Below, piece after piece: positions 1-12,431 of a DNA stretch of 64,000 nucleotides. Made by a program: the position numbers and the translations under genes. Each line of letters begins with the position of its first letter. The first letter of the stretch is position 1. The notes below the pieces were generated by a model. The model saw only the letters and a list, made by a program, of their open reading frames with translations. It had not been told where the DNA came from and ran no database searches. Source of the DNA: Lojkania enalia. Its lineage: Eukaryota; Ascomycota; Dothideomycetes; Pleosporales. The stretch lies in assembly GCA_010094045.1 (NCBI GenBank), contig ML986648.1, positions 104,128 to 168,127 of the forward strand, written 5' to 3'.

Positions 1-3000
1 AGTCGGAATTGTCACCCCAGTCGCCACAGGATGAGGAAGAGCAAGTGCTTGATTTGGAGGCCCAGGGCATCATGGTGTACGACCGTACGACGGGCGTCGA
101 GAGCCACGTAAGTACTACATCACCGCACCGTATATCATTCTAACCAATGGAAGACCATGTGGATGATTCGCCCGTCGGTGATTCGAGAGGTGACTATTGA
201 CCTGCCCGAACTTCTTGTCGAGTCACTCGGAGTTGGCGCAGAGATGTTGGCCCACTACCTTACTACCCTGGCCGAGCAAGGTGCTACAGATCCTGGAAGC
301 CATCCTCCGCCAATGCCTGTGCTATGTCGAATCTGCGAGCGGCAGATTCCACCCTGGTGGTTTGAGAAGCATACAGAGCTCTGCCTACAGGAGCATCGCG
401 CGGAGATGGAAGTGCAAATGGCGCAGGAAGCCCTTGCTGAGCACCGCAACGCTATTGTGAAGGTGCTAGACAGCCTTGAGGCTCAATCTCGACAGCCACG
501 GGCAACTTCGGCAGAACTAGTTCAGCCTCCACTGCCGGCAGAGTACAAGGGGCTGCTCATTCAATCAACATCTACGCCCTCTTCCGGCACGCCATCGGGT
601 CGAAGTTCACCAGCATCGCCGCCTTCGAGCTCCCGCGAACGTTCAACCGGCTTCGGCCACCACCGTGCTCGCTCTTTTGCAGTCAGGAGACCCCTCGCCC
701 GCATTATTGAGCTTGTCCTGGATCTCTGCGATACAGCTCTTGAGATCAATACACCTGCTATTAAGGAAAACGCTCGGGCGCAGTCAACCTTTGAGCTGCG
801 TACGCAATCTCCCCAGTCCGAGAATCGGATATCCCAAGTTCTTCAATGGCAATCACCCAGCTCAGGTTCTACTGAACATGGCGAAGGATTCAGAGCCCTA
901 TGCGATGATACCAACAAATATGCTCGTGCAAAAGTCGACGCTGTCTCCCGCCATCGACACATCCTCGAGTATTCCGAGCGATTGCGTATCGAATACGATG
1001 TGTTGGTCCAGGAATGTATTGAAGCTGCAATGGAGAAAGCCCGTCGAATAGCCGCTGGGGAGGATAGTTCGTCGGAGGATGATCGCCAGAACGACGACGA
1101 TAATCAATCCTTTGAAGAATCGACCGATGCACCTCCTACTGAGGAAGGCATATTCCCATGTTCATTGGACGCCCCCTCGGCCATGGCACAAGCTCTTCGC
1201 AACGCTTCCGATCCTTCCCTGCCGGCACGTATTAGCCGGAGGGAATCTTCAGTTGCAGGCTCGACAAGATCGAGCAGCCCACGAGGAGGTTGTCAAACAC
1301 CACGGTCACATGTCGGAGCGATTAGCATCGCAACACAGAATAAGCGGCATTCTATGGCCTTGGAGAGCGATGCTGGAGCGGAGAGCGATAGTAGCGTTCG
1401 GTCTTCCGTTTTGTCTGGACCACGTCGGGCTGATTCGCCTTCTTCAGAAGTGGGCTTAGGCAGGGTTGCAAGCTCTCGCGAGCGCAAGCGGAAGAGCCTG
1501 ATTTTACCAAGTGTTATGTCAAGCCGACAACATTCTCCCGCTCGCTCCATGGCAGCACCTTCATCGCCGCTGAGGATGAACAAGCCGCGCATCCCTAGTG
1601 GAGTTGAGGGCCTTCAGTCCCCAATCACATCGCCCGTGCTAACCACAAGCGAATTTTCATCCCCGGCCATAGCACATATGCATCATCATCACCATCACCA
1701 TCATCATCATCATCATCATCATCATCACCACCGCCGACAATCTTCTACGGCTGGCTCGGATGGCCCAAGGCCTGTCTCACCCCGGTTGATACCTGTCAGC
1801 GCACCCCAACCACGTGCCGTCCCCCCATCCATCAAAGATTTTGAGATCATCAAACCAATTAGTAAAGGTGCTTTCGGCAGCGTCTACCTGGCCAAGAAGA
1901 AATCAACTGGAGAATACTACGCAATCAAAGTCTTGAAGAAGGCGGACATGGTTGCCAAGAATCAAGTCACCAACGTCAAGGCTGAGCGAGCAATCATGAT
2001 GTGGCAAGGCGAGAGCGACTTTGTTGCCAAGCTATACTGGACATTCTCGAGCAAGGACTATTTATATCTGGTCATGGAGTATCTCAATGGCGGCGATTGT
2101 GCTTCATTGATCAAAGTCCTCGGCGCACTTCCAGAAGACTGGGCAAAAAAATACCTGGCTGAGGTTGTCCTCGGCGTCGAACACCTGCATAGTCGGGGTA
2201 TCATTCATCGTGATTTAAAGCCAGATAATCTTCTCATAGATCAAAAAGGTCATTTGAAGCTTACTGACTTTGGCCTATCCCGCATGGGCTTGATTGGCCG
2301 TCAAAAGCGAGCTCTTAAGTCCGATGAGCCTGCGCCAGATTTGTTGAAGAGCGGACCTTTCCATCGCGCCACTTCAGTTGGCTCTTCCCGCTCTGCTTCT
2401 TTTGATTTGAATCCCTCACCCTCGCATACGCCCAGCATGACACCGGCTCTTACTGGAGAGCTGGGGCAGCCATCCTATTTCAGCTTGAACCGTGAGAGCT
2501 CCCACAGCCGTGACCCTTCGAGGAAAGTCTCAGGGAATCGAAGCGATAGTGGAGACAGCGAAACATTGCAGGCAATGTTCCGTCGTTTCTCCATAGTAAA
2601 CGATGAGCTGATGCCTCCCCGGTCCAGGTCGCCCATTGAAGAGGAAGGGTATAATGAGGAAGCGTCACCTGATCTTCTTCCTCTTGCATCTACTATGGGT
2701 CAATCATCGGCCGCACTAAACAATACGCCGCCGCCCACGTCCACAATGCCTCCACCACCAATGGCTCTTTTCGACCCAGAAGATAACAATAGGAGGTTTG
2801 TAGGTACCCCCGACTACCTAGCACCTGAAACTATTTCCGGTAGCGGGCAAGATGAGGTCAGCGATTGGTGGTCCTTGGGATGCATATTGTTCGAGTGTTT
2901 GTATGGCTATCCGCCTTTTCACGCAGAGACTCCCGATGAGGTGTTCCAAAATATTCTTGCCCGCAAGATCGACTGGCCGGATGACGACTCATATCAGATA

Positions 3001-5454
3001 TCAGAAGAAGCAAAGGATCTTATGAACAAGCTGATGTGCATCGACCCTACCAAGCGTCTAGGCGCGAACATGGACGACAAGTTTGCCAGCGGCGCAGAGG
3101 AAATCAAAAGCCACCCGTGGTTCGCAGATGTTAATTGGGGTTCGCTACGTGAGGACGAGGCCTCGTTTATTCCGGCGCCGGAGAACCCAGAGGATACCGA
3201 GTATTTCGATTCAAGAGGTGCTGCGATGCAGAATTTTGCTGAATTCGAAGATCAAGGGACATCTTCAGCTGGTACACCGAGTGCCGACTACCCGGACAGA
3301 CCACACGACGCCCTCTCTCGGGTCCGCTCCCAGATCAGTGTCTCCACCATGAAACGTGGCCTTATTCCATTGCATATTCCTGCCCACGTTCGGGAAGGCA
3401 GATCAAGAAGGCTTAGCGAGCCTGTTGCCACCGATGACTTTGGCAATTTCAGTTACAAGAATTTGCCCGTCCTCGAAAAGGCGAATAAAGATGTTATCCA
3501 GAAGCTTCGAGCAGAGGCAATGCAGGCTCAGAACAAGACACCAACTTCCGCCATCCAATCTCCAACCGTGACCTCGCCGTCACCCTCCTTGGAATCCAGT
3601 CCCATGCTCCCAGCTCCCCTAAAGCGAACGCTGTCGACCACCAAACCTACGGGCAGGCCTTCGTCGCCATCTGTGAGCGGGCCAAACTCATCTCCTAGCC
3701 GAGCATCGCAGCCATCTTCGCCACTCCTGGTCCAGTTTAGTACTGGGCAACATCATGAGAGACGGAAGACTTCCAGCAGCTCCTCAACATTATCACATGC
3801 AACCAGCAACCCGTCGTCCTTCCAACCAAGCAACCTCTTCGAAGCACCCCGTCTTGGAGCCGGTTTTCGACCTTCTCCCGAGGCAGTCTCTCCAATTAAG
3901 CTTGTCAAAACGCCAGCGGCAATTTCATCGGTTACAGAGAAGGGAGCACCGGTTCAGCGTCAGTCTTCGAATAGTCAGTCAGGTATTTCGTCCCCTCGAG
4001 CACGATCGCAGACATTGGGTTCACAAGAGGGTGGCGATATTGTGAGGGATCTGATGCCAGCCCACCACAAACGTAGGAGCCAAGTGCTCGACGTCTCCCC
4101 TTCTTCCTCAGATACGGAGGATTCTCGGGCCAAGGCTCTATTGCGAGTCCAGCGACGACGACAGAGCTCCCGCCGCCTTTCACAAATCAGTCTTGCTGAC
4201 GGACCGATCTTTCGACCTCTGGATGTTCTAGTATGCGAGGATCATCCCGTGTCTAGACTGGTCATGGAGAAACTCCTTGAAAAGCTTAGGTGTCGCACGC
4301 TTACCGTTACGAATGGTTCCGAAGCTGTTCGGTACGCGATGGGCGAGGTCAAGTTCGACATAATCATGATGGAATACAAGTTACCACAAGTCAACGGAGC
4401 GGATGTTGCACGCATGATTCGGGACACCAAGAATGCCAACTCCCACACTCCGATTGTCGCCGTGACCGGGTATCTTAAAGAACTACAAGCGCCTCATCAC
4501 TTCGACGCCCTCATCGAGAAACCCCCAACCATTGCAAAACTATCCGACACACTGGGGAAACTCTGCCAATGGAAAGCCCCGCCGCCAAATTGGACGCCGA
4601 GTCAGAGTATGTACCCATCGATGATGCCTTCCAGTCTTCGCCAAGAGTCGACGCGCCAAGGTGACAGTCCAACGTCCAACTCGTCAGGCTTTCCTCCAGT
4701 ACCATCCGGGAGCTACCGGGGCTCGAGCCGCGAAGATTCGATCAGCTCAAGCTTCTTTGGAGATAATGATAGCCGTATGGATGATGTGCCTGTCATTATT
4801 GCTCGTACCAATACAGATGATTGGCGCGAGCGGGACATAGCTCGGGCCATGAGTGGATTAGGGATTTCAGAGGATGCAACGGCCAATGTCGATCTCAAGG
4901 ACGCGGGGCACAATCTCGCGCCACCTGACCTCCCACCCCACGTTCCCTCGGCAACCCCCGCGTCAGAGAACTTGTCGATCCGAAAGCAGCGATCGTCCGA
5001 ACTCGTCGGGGCCAAAAGGCGTATCCTCGAGACTCGAAAGCACGAATCGGCCGAATCAGGCGATGATGAGGACGACGAGCTAGGCAATGTGCAGGTCCGG
5101 GGTAAGAGCCCGAAGACGCGGCCGCGCTCGTCTAAGCTGGGCATCGAAATGATGCGCACGAATAGCCGCGGCAGTGTCATCTCGGTCGAGGACATTGCTA
5201 TGACGGTTGACTCGGCACTAGCCTCGTCACCACCGCCCGTCATCACCGAAGACCGGCGCGCAGAGGAACAGGAGAGTATGCCATCGGCCTCGCTCACGCC
5301 GCCCGAGATCTTTCCGTGCCAGCCTGGCGATGAGGTGCAAGATTTTGAGATGGAGACTCCGAGGGTGGGAGGGGAGCAGAGGCAGGGGGAAAGCCTTGGT
5401 TTACTCCCCGATGAGGATCCTACGCCTAGGGCTGGTGTATCACCTGAGGTGTAG
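1..5454 (+). CDS. RIM15: Rim15/Cek1-type serine/threonine kinase, 5' partial
   Basis: This is the 3' part of a nutrient-signalling kinase of the Rim15 family (PAS-kinase-receiver). In known relatives it acts below TOR and PKA to drive quiescence and stress entry. Seen: exon 1-107 is open at the window edge, intron 108-153 is GTAAGT...AG, and exon 154-5454 is in phase, giving 1,801 visible residues. A CxxC...H..C zinc-finger-like motif lies at nt 325-387. The AGC-like kinase domain spans about 1831-3130: GxGxFG near 1861, the AIK lysine near 1930, HRDLKPDN near 2203 and DFG near 2266. A roughly 500-bp Ser/Pro-rich insert separates DFG from the GTPDYLAPE segment near 2800, as is normal for Rim15. 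A receiver domain follows at about 4222-4560. Ser/Pro-rich linkers fill the rest. The phospho-acceptor aspartate of the receiver is a glutamate (MMEYK). The amino terminus, with the PAS region, lies outside the window. The identification is secure. Confidence 0.95.
1681..1731 (+). repeat. CAT/CAC trinucleotide tract coding 17 histidines
   Basis: Seventeen consecutive His codons (13 CAT, 4 CAC) sit in the disordered linker just before the Rim15 kinase domain. The mixed codons suggest the tract is old enough to have mutated, but it could still vary in length between strains. Confidence 0.95.
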
Positions 5455-7406
5455 ACAGGGATTTGTTTACTTGCATGGGCGGTTGGAAGAGCGCTGGGAA
5501 TAGATTGCATGGCTTTCATTTTTACCATCCTTGAACATGTGGTATTGCAGCATTTTACTGCGGGGATTTCTTTTTCCAATCGTCGTCGATGGTAATTGGT
5601 TTCTTTCTTTTTATTTCTGGATTCGAGCATGGTGTTGGTGGCTTGGTTTGGTTTTGGGTGGTTCTGAGGTAGTGCACCTGGGACTCGTGAACCGAAGGGA
5701 GGGATAATAATATTGACTGGTATGGGATGGCGTTTTTATTTCACTTTTTTCTTTCTCAATTCATTACTTGGGGACTTGTTACTGGGTCATCCATCTAACT
5801 ACTATGCCCGCTTGCATGTTGTTATTGCCAGCGGGAGTTAGGCTTGGATACGGGCTATTGCCTTCTTTGCTGCACAAATCGCTTAAACTCTTTCTGTCAT
5901 ATTTCGCGGGTTCGGCCTTTGGCCTTTGGAATTGGTAGGATCGCTCGTTTTTGGCTTATACCCCAGATTGTCGCTCGTTTTCAAAATATTTTCCTTTTTA
6001 TTTTTTTTAAATTTTATTTTATTATTATTATAAATTTTTTTTTTTTTTTTTTTTTCAAGTTTACGGAACTTTTTCTCTACTCCGCTCATTGGTCTAATGT
6101 GTTTGCAACACTGGGAATTTTGTTTTGTTTTGGTTTTTGGTTGAGACGAATTGGAATTTGGATAGCACGGAACATAGCGGGGAAGTGCCAGATGCAATGA
6201 ATTCAAAATATACGCACTAAAAGCGCTTCTGTGCTTGTGGTGTTGCGTGCTAGGGATTTAAGATAATTTGTACTGGGTATGAGGAGCGAGGGGATAAGAC
6301 GAAGGAGAAAAATATGTGAGAGAGCGCTTGCATGGTTGGGATATGTGGGGATGTATAGATTGATATAATAATTTTGTTTCCGGGTGCGGAATTGTTGGTT
6401 TTTTCTAGGCTAATGATGGTGATGTGTTGTGTAGTGGCCTGGTACCGTTTCTCGGTATGGGGAAAGAGGGAATACATGAGTGAGGTTCAGGTCTTAGTTG
6501 CGTCCTGTTAGGAAGTTCTACTTCAGTCGTGTGATATTCCTAGCACGGAATGTGTGATGCGTAGTAATGATCCTGTGATAATTGGGAGCCTCCCTATTTC
6601 GAAGGAATCGCTTCCTGCTACTCTACCCTCACGTCGACCGCGGGACCTCGGGTCTTAGCACTACATGACTCTCCTTTAAGGGTCGCCCAGAGTCTGAACA
6701 GCTTCACACATTACTCTCGATTTCTTCTACACTCAATCGCACTGAATGGCTTCTTCTAATCTTTTACCCACCGCTCATGGCTATCCACTATCTCCGAGGA
6801 CAATAAATATAAGGCTCTACCAGTAAGGAGGCAGGTTCGCCTTGACGAGTAGCCATAAAACGGGCCACCTCTCATAGAATGGAGCCGCACTGCCGAACCA
6901 CAAGATGAGGGGAAATATAATCCCGATTATATGACGCAGCAGCTTATGGCACGACCTTGCTCGCTATGTCCTCGGTCTCCTACCTAAGCCGCCCAAATCA
7001 CAAGATCCCACCAAGACTTCTAGGCCTGCAGAAATACGTAAGGTGAGAGGAAATACAGAACACATGAAGCGCAGCAAAGAGCTATGGAAGCACTTCAAAA
7101 GACACGTTCCCGGGCAGCCCCTGAAAAGGAAAAGAAGGGGCGAGTCCGACGATGAAGCAGAGGGCGACGAGGAGAGCACAACGAAGCTGAAAAGCCCCCC
7201 TTTTTTTTTTTTTTTTTTTTTTGAAGGTGAGACGATGCCAATCGACCAAGTGAAAGATTACCGGGATTCGAATAACATACGGATAAATCCTATTCCGGAG
7301 ACAAACGGCCAGATTTTTATATCGGGTCGAATCCCGGGTTATTCCTGCTCCAGGCTGAGCGTACGCCCGAGTCCACACAATCCATCTACGCCTCGACAAC
7401 TGATGA
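5455..7406. other. Convergent intergenic region, no gene seen
   Basis: This region lies between the 3' ends of RIM15 (+) and the SDR (-). It contains T-rich and A/T-rich low-complexity stretches, chiefly 5985-6056 and a C-run followed by a T-run at 7195-7222. Reading frames here are short and show no family resemblance. It probably holds two 3' untranslated regions. Confidence 0.6.
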
Positions 7407-8171
7407 CTATTCTAGCATGCCTCCATCAACCCGATATATACTCCCCGTCACATAGGCGCTTTTATCGCTCAATAACCAAACAATAGCCTCTGCAATCTCG
7501 TCCGGCTGCCCTTCCCTTCCAAGCGACACTGGCGGTGTAGGTAGTACGCCCTTATTTGCAGCCATTGCCTGAACCATGGGCGTGTTTGTCTGGCCCGGCG
7601 CAACAGCATTCACTCGGATCCCTCTCGACCCCGCTTCCTTAGAGACGCTCTTCGTTAAGCCGTGGGCTGCATGTTTGGACGCTACGTAGGCCGAGTCGCC
7701 CAAGAACCCAATGAGACCGGAGACACTACCCACATTCACAATGGAGCCGCCCTTCTCGTTAAACACGCCCGGTTGGAGCTGCGCTCGGAGACACTTGAAC
7801 AGTCCAAATGCATTGATGGACATAACCTGCTCAAACTCCTCGTCACTAATGTCTTGCACATTTTTTGGCGTCCACAACGGATGGAATCCAGCTACATTCG
7901 CACATCCGTCTATTCCCTTACCGAAATGCTTGCTCGTTCTGGCTATCCAGTTGTTTACCGCCGGACTGCTTTGAATGTCTAGGGAAGTAGAGAGAATATT
8001 TGCGGAAGAGCTAGACAAGCCGGTGAGCTCGGAATGGGCTTTCGAGAGCCTATCTTTGTCATAGTCAGCCAGGGAGAGGAGAGCGCCGCGACGGGCGAGG
8101 ATGCGGGCGGTGGAGAGGCCGATGCCAGATGCAGCCCCGGTGATGGTTATAAGTTTATTAGCGAGGAACAT
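7407..8171 (-). CDS. Short-chain dehydrogenase/reductase (classical SDR), 254 aa
   Basis: This is a single-exon NAD(P)-dependent oxidoreductase of the classical SDR family; the substrate is unknown. Seen: TGAASGIG cofactor-binding motif at residues 11-18, an Asp after beta-2 (LADYD) that favours NAD over NADP, an NVAG variant of the NNAG motif, the catalytic Ser in the NVGSVSG segment, and YVASK as the YxxxK catalytic pair. PGQTNTPM follows, where many SDRs have PGxxxT. The C-terminal end, YRVDGGMLE, is the usual SDR ending. Length is normal for the family. There is no signal peptide, so it is probably cytosolic. The start is the ATG at 8171. It converges with RIM15 and stands alone, so context gives no pathway. 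Confidence 0.9.
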   Translation of the reverse strand: MFLANKLITITGAASGIGLSTARILARRGALLSLADYDKDRLSKAHSELTGLSSSSANILSTSLDIQSSPAVNNWIARTSKHFGKGIDGCANVAGFHPLWTPKNVQDISDEEFEQVMSINAFGLFKCLRAQLQPGVFNEKGGSIVNVGSVSGLIGFLGDSAYVASKHAAHGLTKSVSKEAGSRGIRVNAVAPGQTNTPMVQAMAANKGVLPTPPVSLGREGQPDEIAEAIVWLLSDKSAYVTGSIYRVDGGMLE

Positions 8172-8833
8172 GGTACGAGCTGCGTGACTCGGGTGCGAGC
8201 ATTAAATAAATGTGGACAGACAGGCCAGGCCTATCTCATGAGGTCTATTTAACTCGCAGAAGGAAGCGTGGAGAGCATAGTTTTGCATTGTTAGCGGCTA
8301 TCGTTCTCCGCCTAGCCAGCTTTCTTCACGGCCGAGGCTGTAGGAGGTGGTTACGCGGTATATTGTCCAATACACGAGAGAAAATTGTTCGAGACCGTCT
8401 GCATGCCTGAGCAGAATGTGTGTCGGGGTCACATGATGTATGGCAAGGCAGTTCGGGAGTCAGTCGGGAGGTCTGGTGAGCCGGGCTCGAGGAGTCTGGA
8501 GGTAGTAGTGGTAGTTGAAATGATCAGCAACTAATTAACACACAACGCCATATCGTCTCCTGTACAGATATATTGCACTACCAATACAGAATCAGGGTCA
8601 TTAGACACTATATTGTACGACAATGACGCCGGTGAGGCCGCTCAAGGCGCCTTTCGACCTTCCCCATCCGACCCCGGCCCAGGAGCTATGACCACACGCC
8701 AAGCTGCGGGGGAGCTCACCTGTACCTTTCCGCAGACCAGCGTTCTGCAGCATTGCGTACCTGCATCACACCACATCCCTAATAGAAATAGACCTCTCTC
8801 ACTCTTTTCGTCACTCACACACACACACACACA

Positions 8834-8902
<69 letters not shown>

Positions 8903-8930
8903 TCCCTCTTTCTTGACATCTCCAACCACT
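8172..8930. promoter_or_regulatory. Divergent intergenic region between the SDR and alpha-mannosidase
   Basis: The 759-bp space between two divergent starts must hold both promoters. The only striking element is the CA/CT microsatellite just before the mannosidase start, listed separately. No other element can be named with confidence. Confidence 0.5.
8815..8899 (+). repeat. Compound (CA)n(CT)n microsatellite
   Basis: About ten CA units (8815-8834) run directly into about 32 CT units (8835-8899). The tract ends some 30 bp before the alpha-mannosidase ATG at 8931, so it probably lies in the 5' leader as a long pyrimidine tract. CT-rich stretches are common just upstream of highly expressed fungal genes, but this length points to slippage. 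Confidence 0.95.
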
Positions 8931-11900
8931 ATGGGCGGAGAGACTCGCGTCATGCCTTCGTCGAAAGACTATCCGAGACTCGCAGCTGGACCTGTGGGCA
9001 AGGAGATTCACAAGATCTACGCCGACAGGTTGAGGCAGTTTACTGATGGGGGCCAGTACAGGGCACAGGGATTGCTGCCGTAGGTTCTATATTCCTAGTG
9101 TATTCGCCAACGGCTCCAGGAGCACATGCATGAATTGATGCTGTCCGCGTCCCTCGTATCCATCTGTCCATCTAACAATTGCCAGCAAAATCACCGAAGC
9201 CGTCGCATCCGGCCCCGAGCACATCAAGCTCTCTGTCTACTCTCCGCCCAACCTCTCACGCCCTCTCTTCGAGGAAGCCACCAAGCACGCCTTCAAACCA
9301 ACCACTGTCGGCGCCTGGTTTGGACCTAGTTGGTCCACCCACTGGTTCAAGATCCACCTCACGATTCCTTCATCCATCGCTTCGCACTCGCACCTTGAAT
9401 TCGTCTGGGACGCCAATAACGAGGGTCTCATATACACCGAAGATGGGGATACTATCCATGGATTGACGGGCGGCGGGGAACGGACGGAGTGGATATTGCC
9501 TAAGAGCTGGAGGGATAGAAAGGAGCATACATTCTACATCGAGATGGCATGCAACGGCATGTTTGGCAATGCGCCGGGTGGAGATTCGATCCAGCCGCCG
9601 GATCCCAATCGCTACTTCCAGCTCCATACCGCGGAGATTAGGGCCGTGAATCTAGAAGCGAGGGCGCTCTACTTTGACTTCTGGGAAATCGGAGATGCGA
9701 GCAGGGAGTTCCCGAGTGAGTCGTGGGAAGCGCACGAGGCGCAACAAGTCTGCAACCGGATCATGGATACCTTCATCGCGGGCGGTGGCAGCAAGGAGAG
9801 CATCATTGATTGCCGCAAGATTGCGAAAGAGTATCTCGGCAATGTGAATTCGCACAAGGTCTACGGCAGCGACAAGAAAGAGATCGTTACAGGTATCGGT
9901 TACTGCCACATTGACACGTGCTGGCTCTGGCCGTTCGCCGAGACCAAGCGCAAGGTTGCCCGATCTTGGTCAAGCCAGTGCGATCTCATCGACCGATACC
10001 CCGAGCTTCGTTTCTGCTGCTCGCAGGCTCAGCAGTACAAGTGGCTAGAGCAGGACTATCCCAGCACGTTCGACCGTGTCAAGAAAAAGGTCAAGGAAGG
10101 CACTTTCCAGCCGATTGGAGGGAGTTGGGTGGAGCATGATACCAACCTACCGGGGGGAGAGTCGCTGATCAGGCAGTTCTTGTATGGACAGCGGTACTTT
10201 GAGAGTAAGTTCGGCCAGCGATGTCGCACGTTCTGGCTCCCCGATACCTTTGGCTACTCCACTCAGCTACCCCAGATCTGTCGGCTGTCCGGCATGACGA
10301 GGTTCTTAACGCAGAAACTAAGCTGGAATAACATCAACAACTTCCCACATACCACTTTCAACTGGGTTGCGCTCGATAACAGTCAAGTCATTTGTCACAT
10401 GCCACCTGCGGAAACCTATACAGCCGAAGCGAACTTTGGCGACGTCAAGAGGAGCATTACACAGCACAAATCTTTGGATCAAGACAAGACATCGCTTCTA
10501 GTATTTGGCAAGGGCGATGGAGGAGGTGGTCCTACTTACCAGCATATGGAGAAGCTGAGGCGATGCCGTGGTATTAGCGACCAAGTTGGTCTTCTTCCAC
10601 GCATCAAGCTTGGAGACTCAGCAGACGACTTCTTTGACAGACTAGAGAAGAAGGTTGAGGATGGCACTGAGCTCGTTACCTGGTATGGTGAGCTGTACTT
10701 TGAACTGCACCGGGGGACGTACACGACTCAAGCCAATAACAAGCGTAACAACCGCAAAGCCGAGATTTTGCTTCGAGACATTGAGTATATTGCGACACTA
10801 GCAACCATACAGACGGAGTATGACGAAGCTAAGTCGTACAAGTATCCGAAGAAAGATCTCGACGACATGTGGGAGGATGTTCTGCTTTGTCAGTTCCACG
10901 ATTGCTTGCCGGGTAGCTCGATCGAGATGTGCTACGATGACTCGGATGAAGTATGCCTTCTACAAATTGCGCATGTGTAGCAACTAATTTTGCATAGATC
11001 TACGCAAAAGTGTTCAAGACTGGAGAGAGGCTGCTTAAAGATGCGCTCAACGCACTTGGTTTCGACGATGACCTAGGAGCCGACAGCAAGCTCGTCGCAC
11101 TCAACACCCTTCCGTGGCCACGGACTGAAATTGTTAAGCTTCCTACCACCTTGGGCCTGTCCTCCTACCGTCTCGCTCACAGCACTGGCCCCGGCATCAT
11201 GGACATACGCCCTCTCGCGTCGCCTTACTCGGTAGCAACCGCCTCGGTCAAAGAGATCCGTCCCGACGTCTACGAACTACGCAACTCACAGTACAGGGTT
11301 GAGGTCGACAACGGCGTCATCACCTCGCTGTACGATCTCTCGCTAGGCCGTGAAATCGTACCGAAAGGAAAGAAGGCTAATCAACTGGTCCTCTTTGACG
11401 ATAAGCCACTGTACTGGCAGGCGTGGGACGTGGAAGTGTACCACCTGAACTCGCGCACGGAGCTCCACGCCTCGAAGACCAGCATCGCCGAAAACGGCCC
11501 GCACCGCGCTAGTATAGACGTGCTAACCAAGATATCAGAGAAATCCTGGATTAAGACTACTATCTCGCTGGCAGCAGTTGTCGATAACGCGTCCTCCTAC
11601 CTCGAGATTGAAGCCGAGGTTGAATGGCAGGAAACAATGAAGTTCCTCAAAGTTGAGTTTCCGGTCGACATCGTAAATACGCAGGCCTCGTACGAGACGC
11701 AGTTCGGTATTGTCAAACGACCCACGCATTACAATACCACATGGGACATGGCCAAGTTCGAAGTCTGCTGCCATAAGTGGGCAGATCTATCCGAGCATAC
11801 GTATGGCGTGTCGATCTTGAATGACTGCAAATACGGATTCGCGGTCGCGGGTAATGTTATGCGGTTGAGTCTACTTAGGGCGCCTAAAGCGCCGGATGGG

Positions 11901-12431
11901 CATGCAGATATGGGCAGGCATGGGATGAAGTGGGCCATATTCCCGCATGCTGGCGCGCTGGATGAGCGGACGGTGCGCAAGGCGTTTGAATTCAACAATC
12001 CGCTCCGGATCGTCGGCCATCGCTCCTCTTCCTCCTCGGCCCTCGCCTTAAGTCAAGATGTCCTCTCAACGCCATCCATTCTCTCCTGTCTTCACATCTC
12101 CGGCGCGCCCAACCTTGTTCTCGACACAGTGAAGCGCGGCGAGGACGATGCCGATGTCTCGCGCGGCGAACTACCCGTCAAGAAGGGCAAGAACGTCATC
12201 GTGCGCATCTATGATAGCCTAGGTGGGAAGAGCGAGGGTGTACTGCATTGGGGCGGGTTGGATGTGAAAGGTGTGTGGAGGGTTGATGCGTTGGAGGGAG
12301 ATGTTGAGGATTTGAGTGCATATATTGTGGATGTAGAGGTTGATGCAGAGGTTGGGAGTAAAGGCCGAGGTAAAGGTGTTAAGGTGGCTGTTAGGGCCTT
12401 TGAGATTTTGACGGTTAGGCTTGAGATTTAG
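8931..12431 (+). CDS. AMS1: Alpha-mannosidase, glycoside hydrolase family 38 (Ams1-like), 1115 aa
   Basis: This enzyme trims alpha-linked mannose from free or protein-bound oligosaccharides. Fungal homologues act in the cytosol and vacuole (Cvt cargo). The model is 8931-9079, 9186-10950, 10998-12431, giving 3,348 nt and 1,115 aa, close to the usual 1,050-1,150. Introns are 9080-9185 (GTAGGT...CAG) and 10951-10997 (GTATGC...TAG), and phases agree. The GH38 catalytic domain follows an N-terminal beta region. The zinc-binding motif CHIDTCWLWP begins near nt 9905 and the nucleophile motif WLPDTFGYS near 10233. QFHDCLPGSS, typical of the helical domain, lies near 10891. The beta-sandwich C-terminal domain fills exon 3. 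There is no signal peptide, as expected for Ams1-type enzymes. The pathway role is inferred from the family; the catalytic residues are seen. Confidence 0.95.

Noticed and set aside
4713..5630. 305-codon open frame on the minus strand opposite the 3' end of RIM15
   Set aside because: It is the antisense shadow of a GC-rich, Ser-rich coding region and resembles no protein family, while the plus strand is clearly RIM15.
6600..6700. Possible tRNA-like fold near 6640
   Set aside because: No consistent acceptor stem, D-loop or T-loop consensus could be laid out on either strand.
8613..9083. 156-codon plus-strand frame through the microsatellite, with mirror frames on the minus strand
   Set aside because: Much of it is dinucleotide repeat translated as Thr-His and Leu-Ser runs. 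The true start of the mannosidase is the in-frame ATG at 8931.
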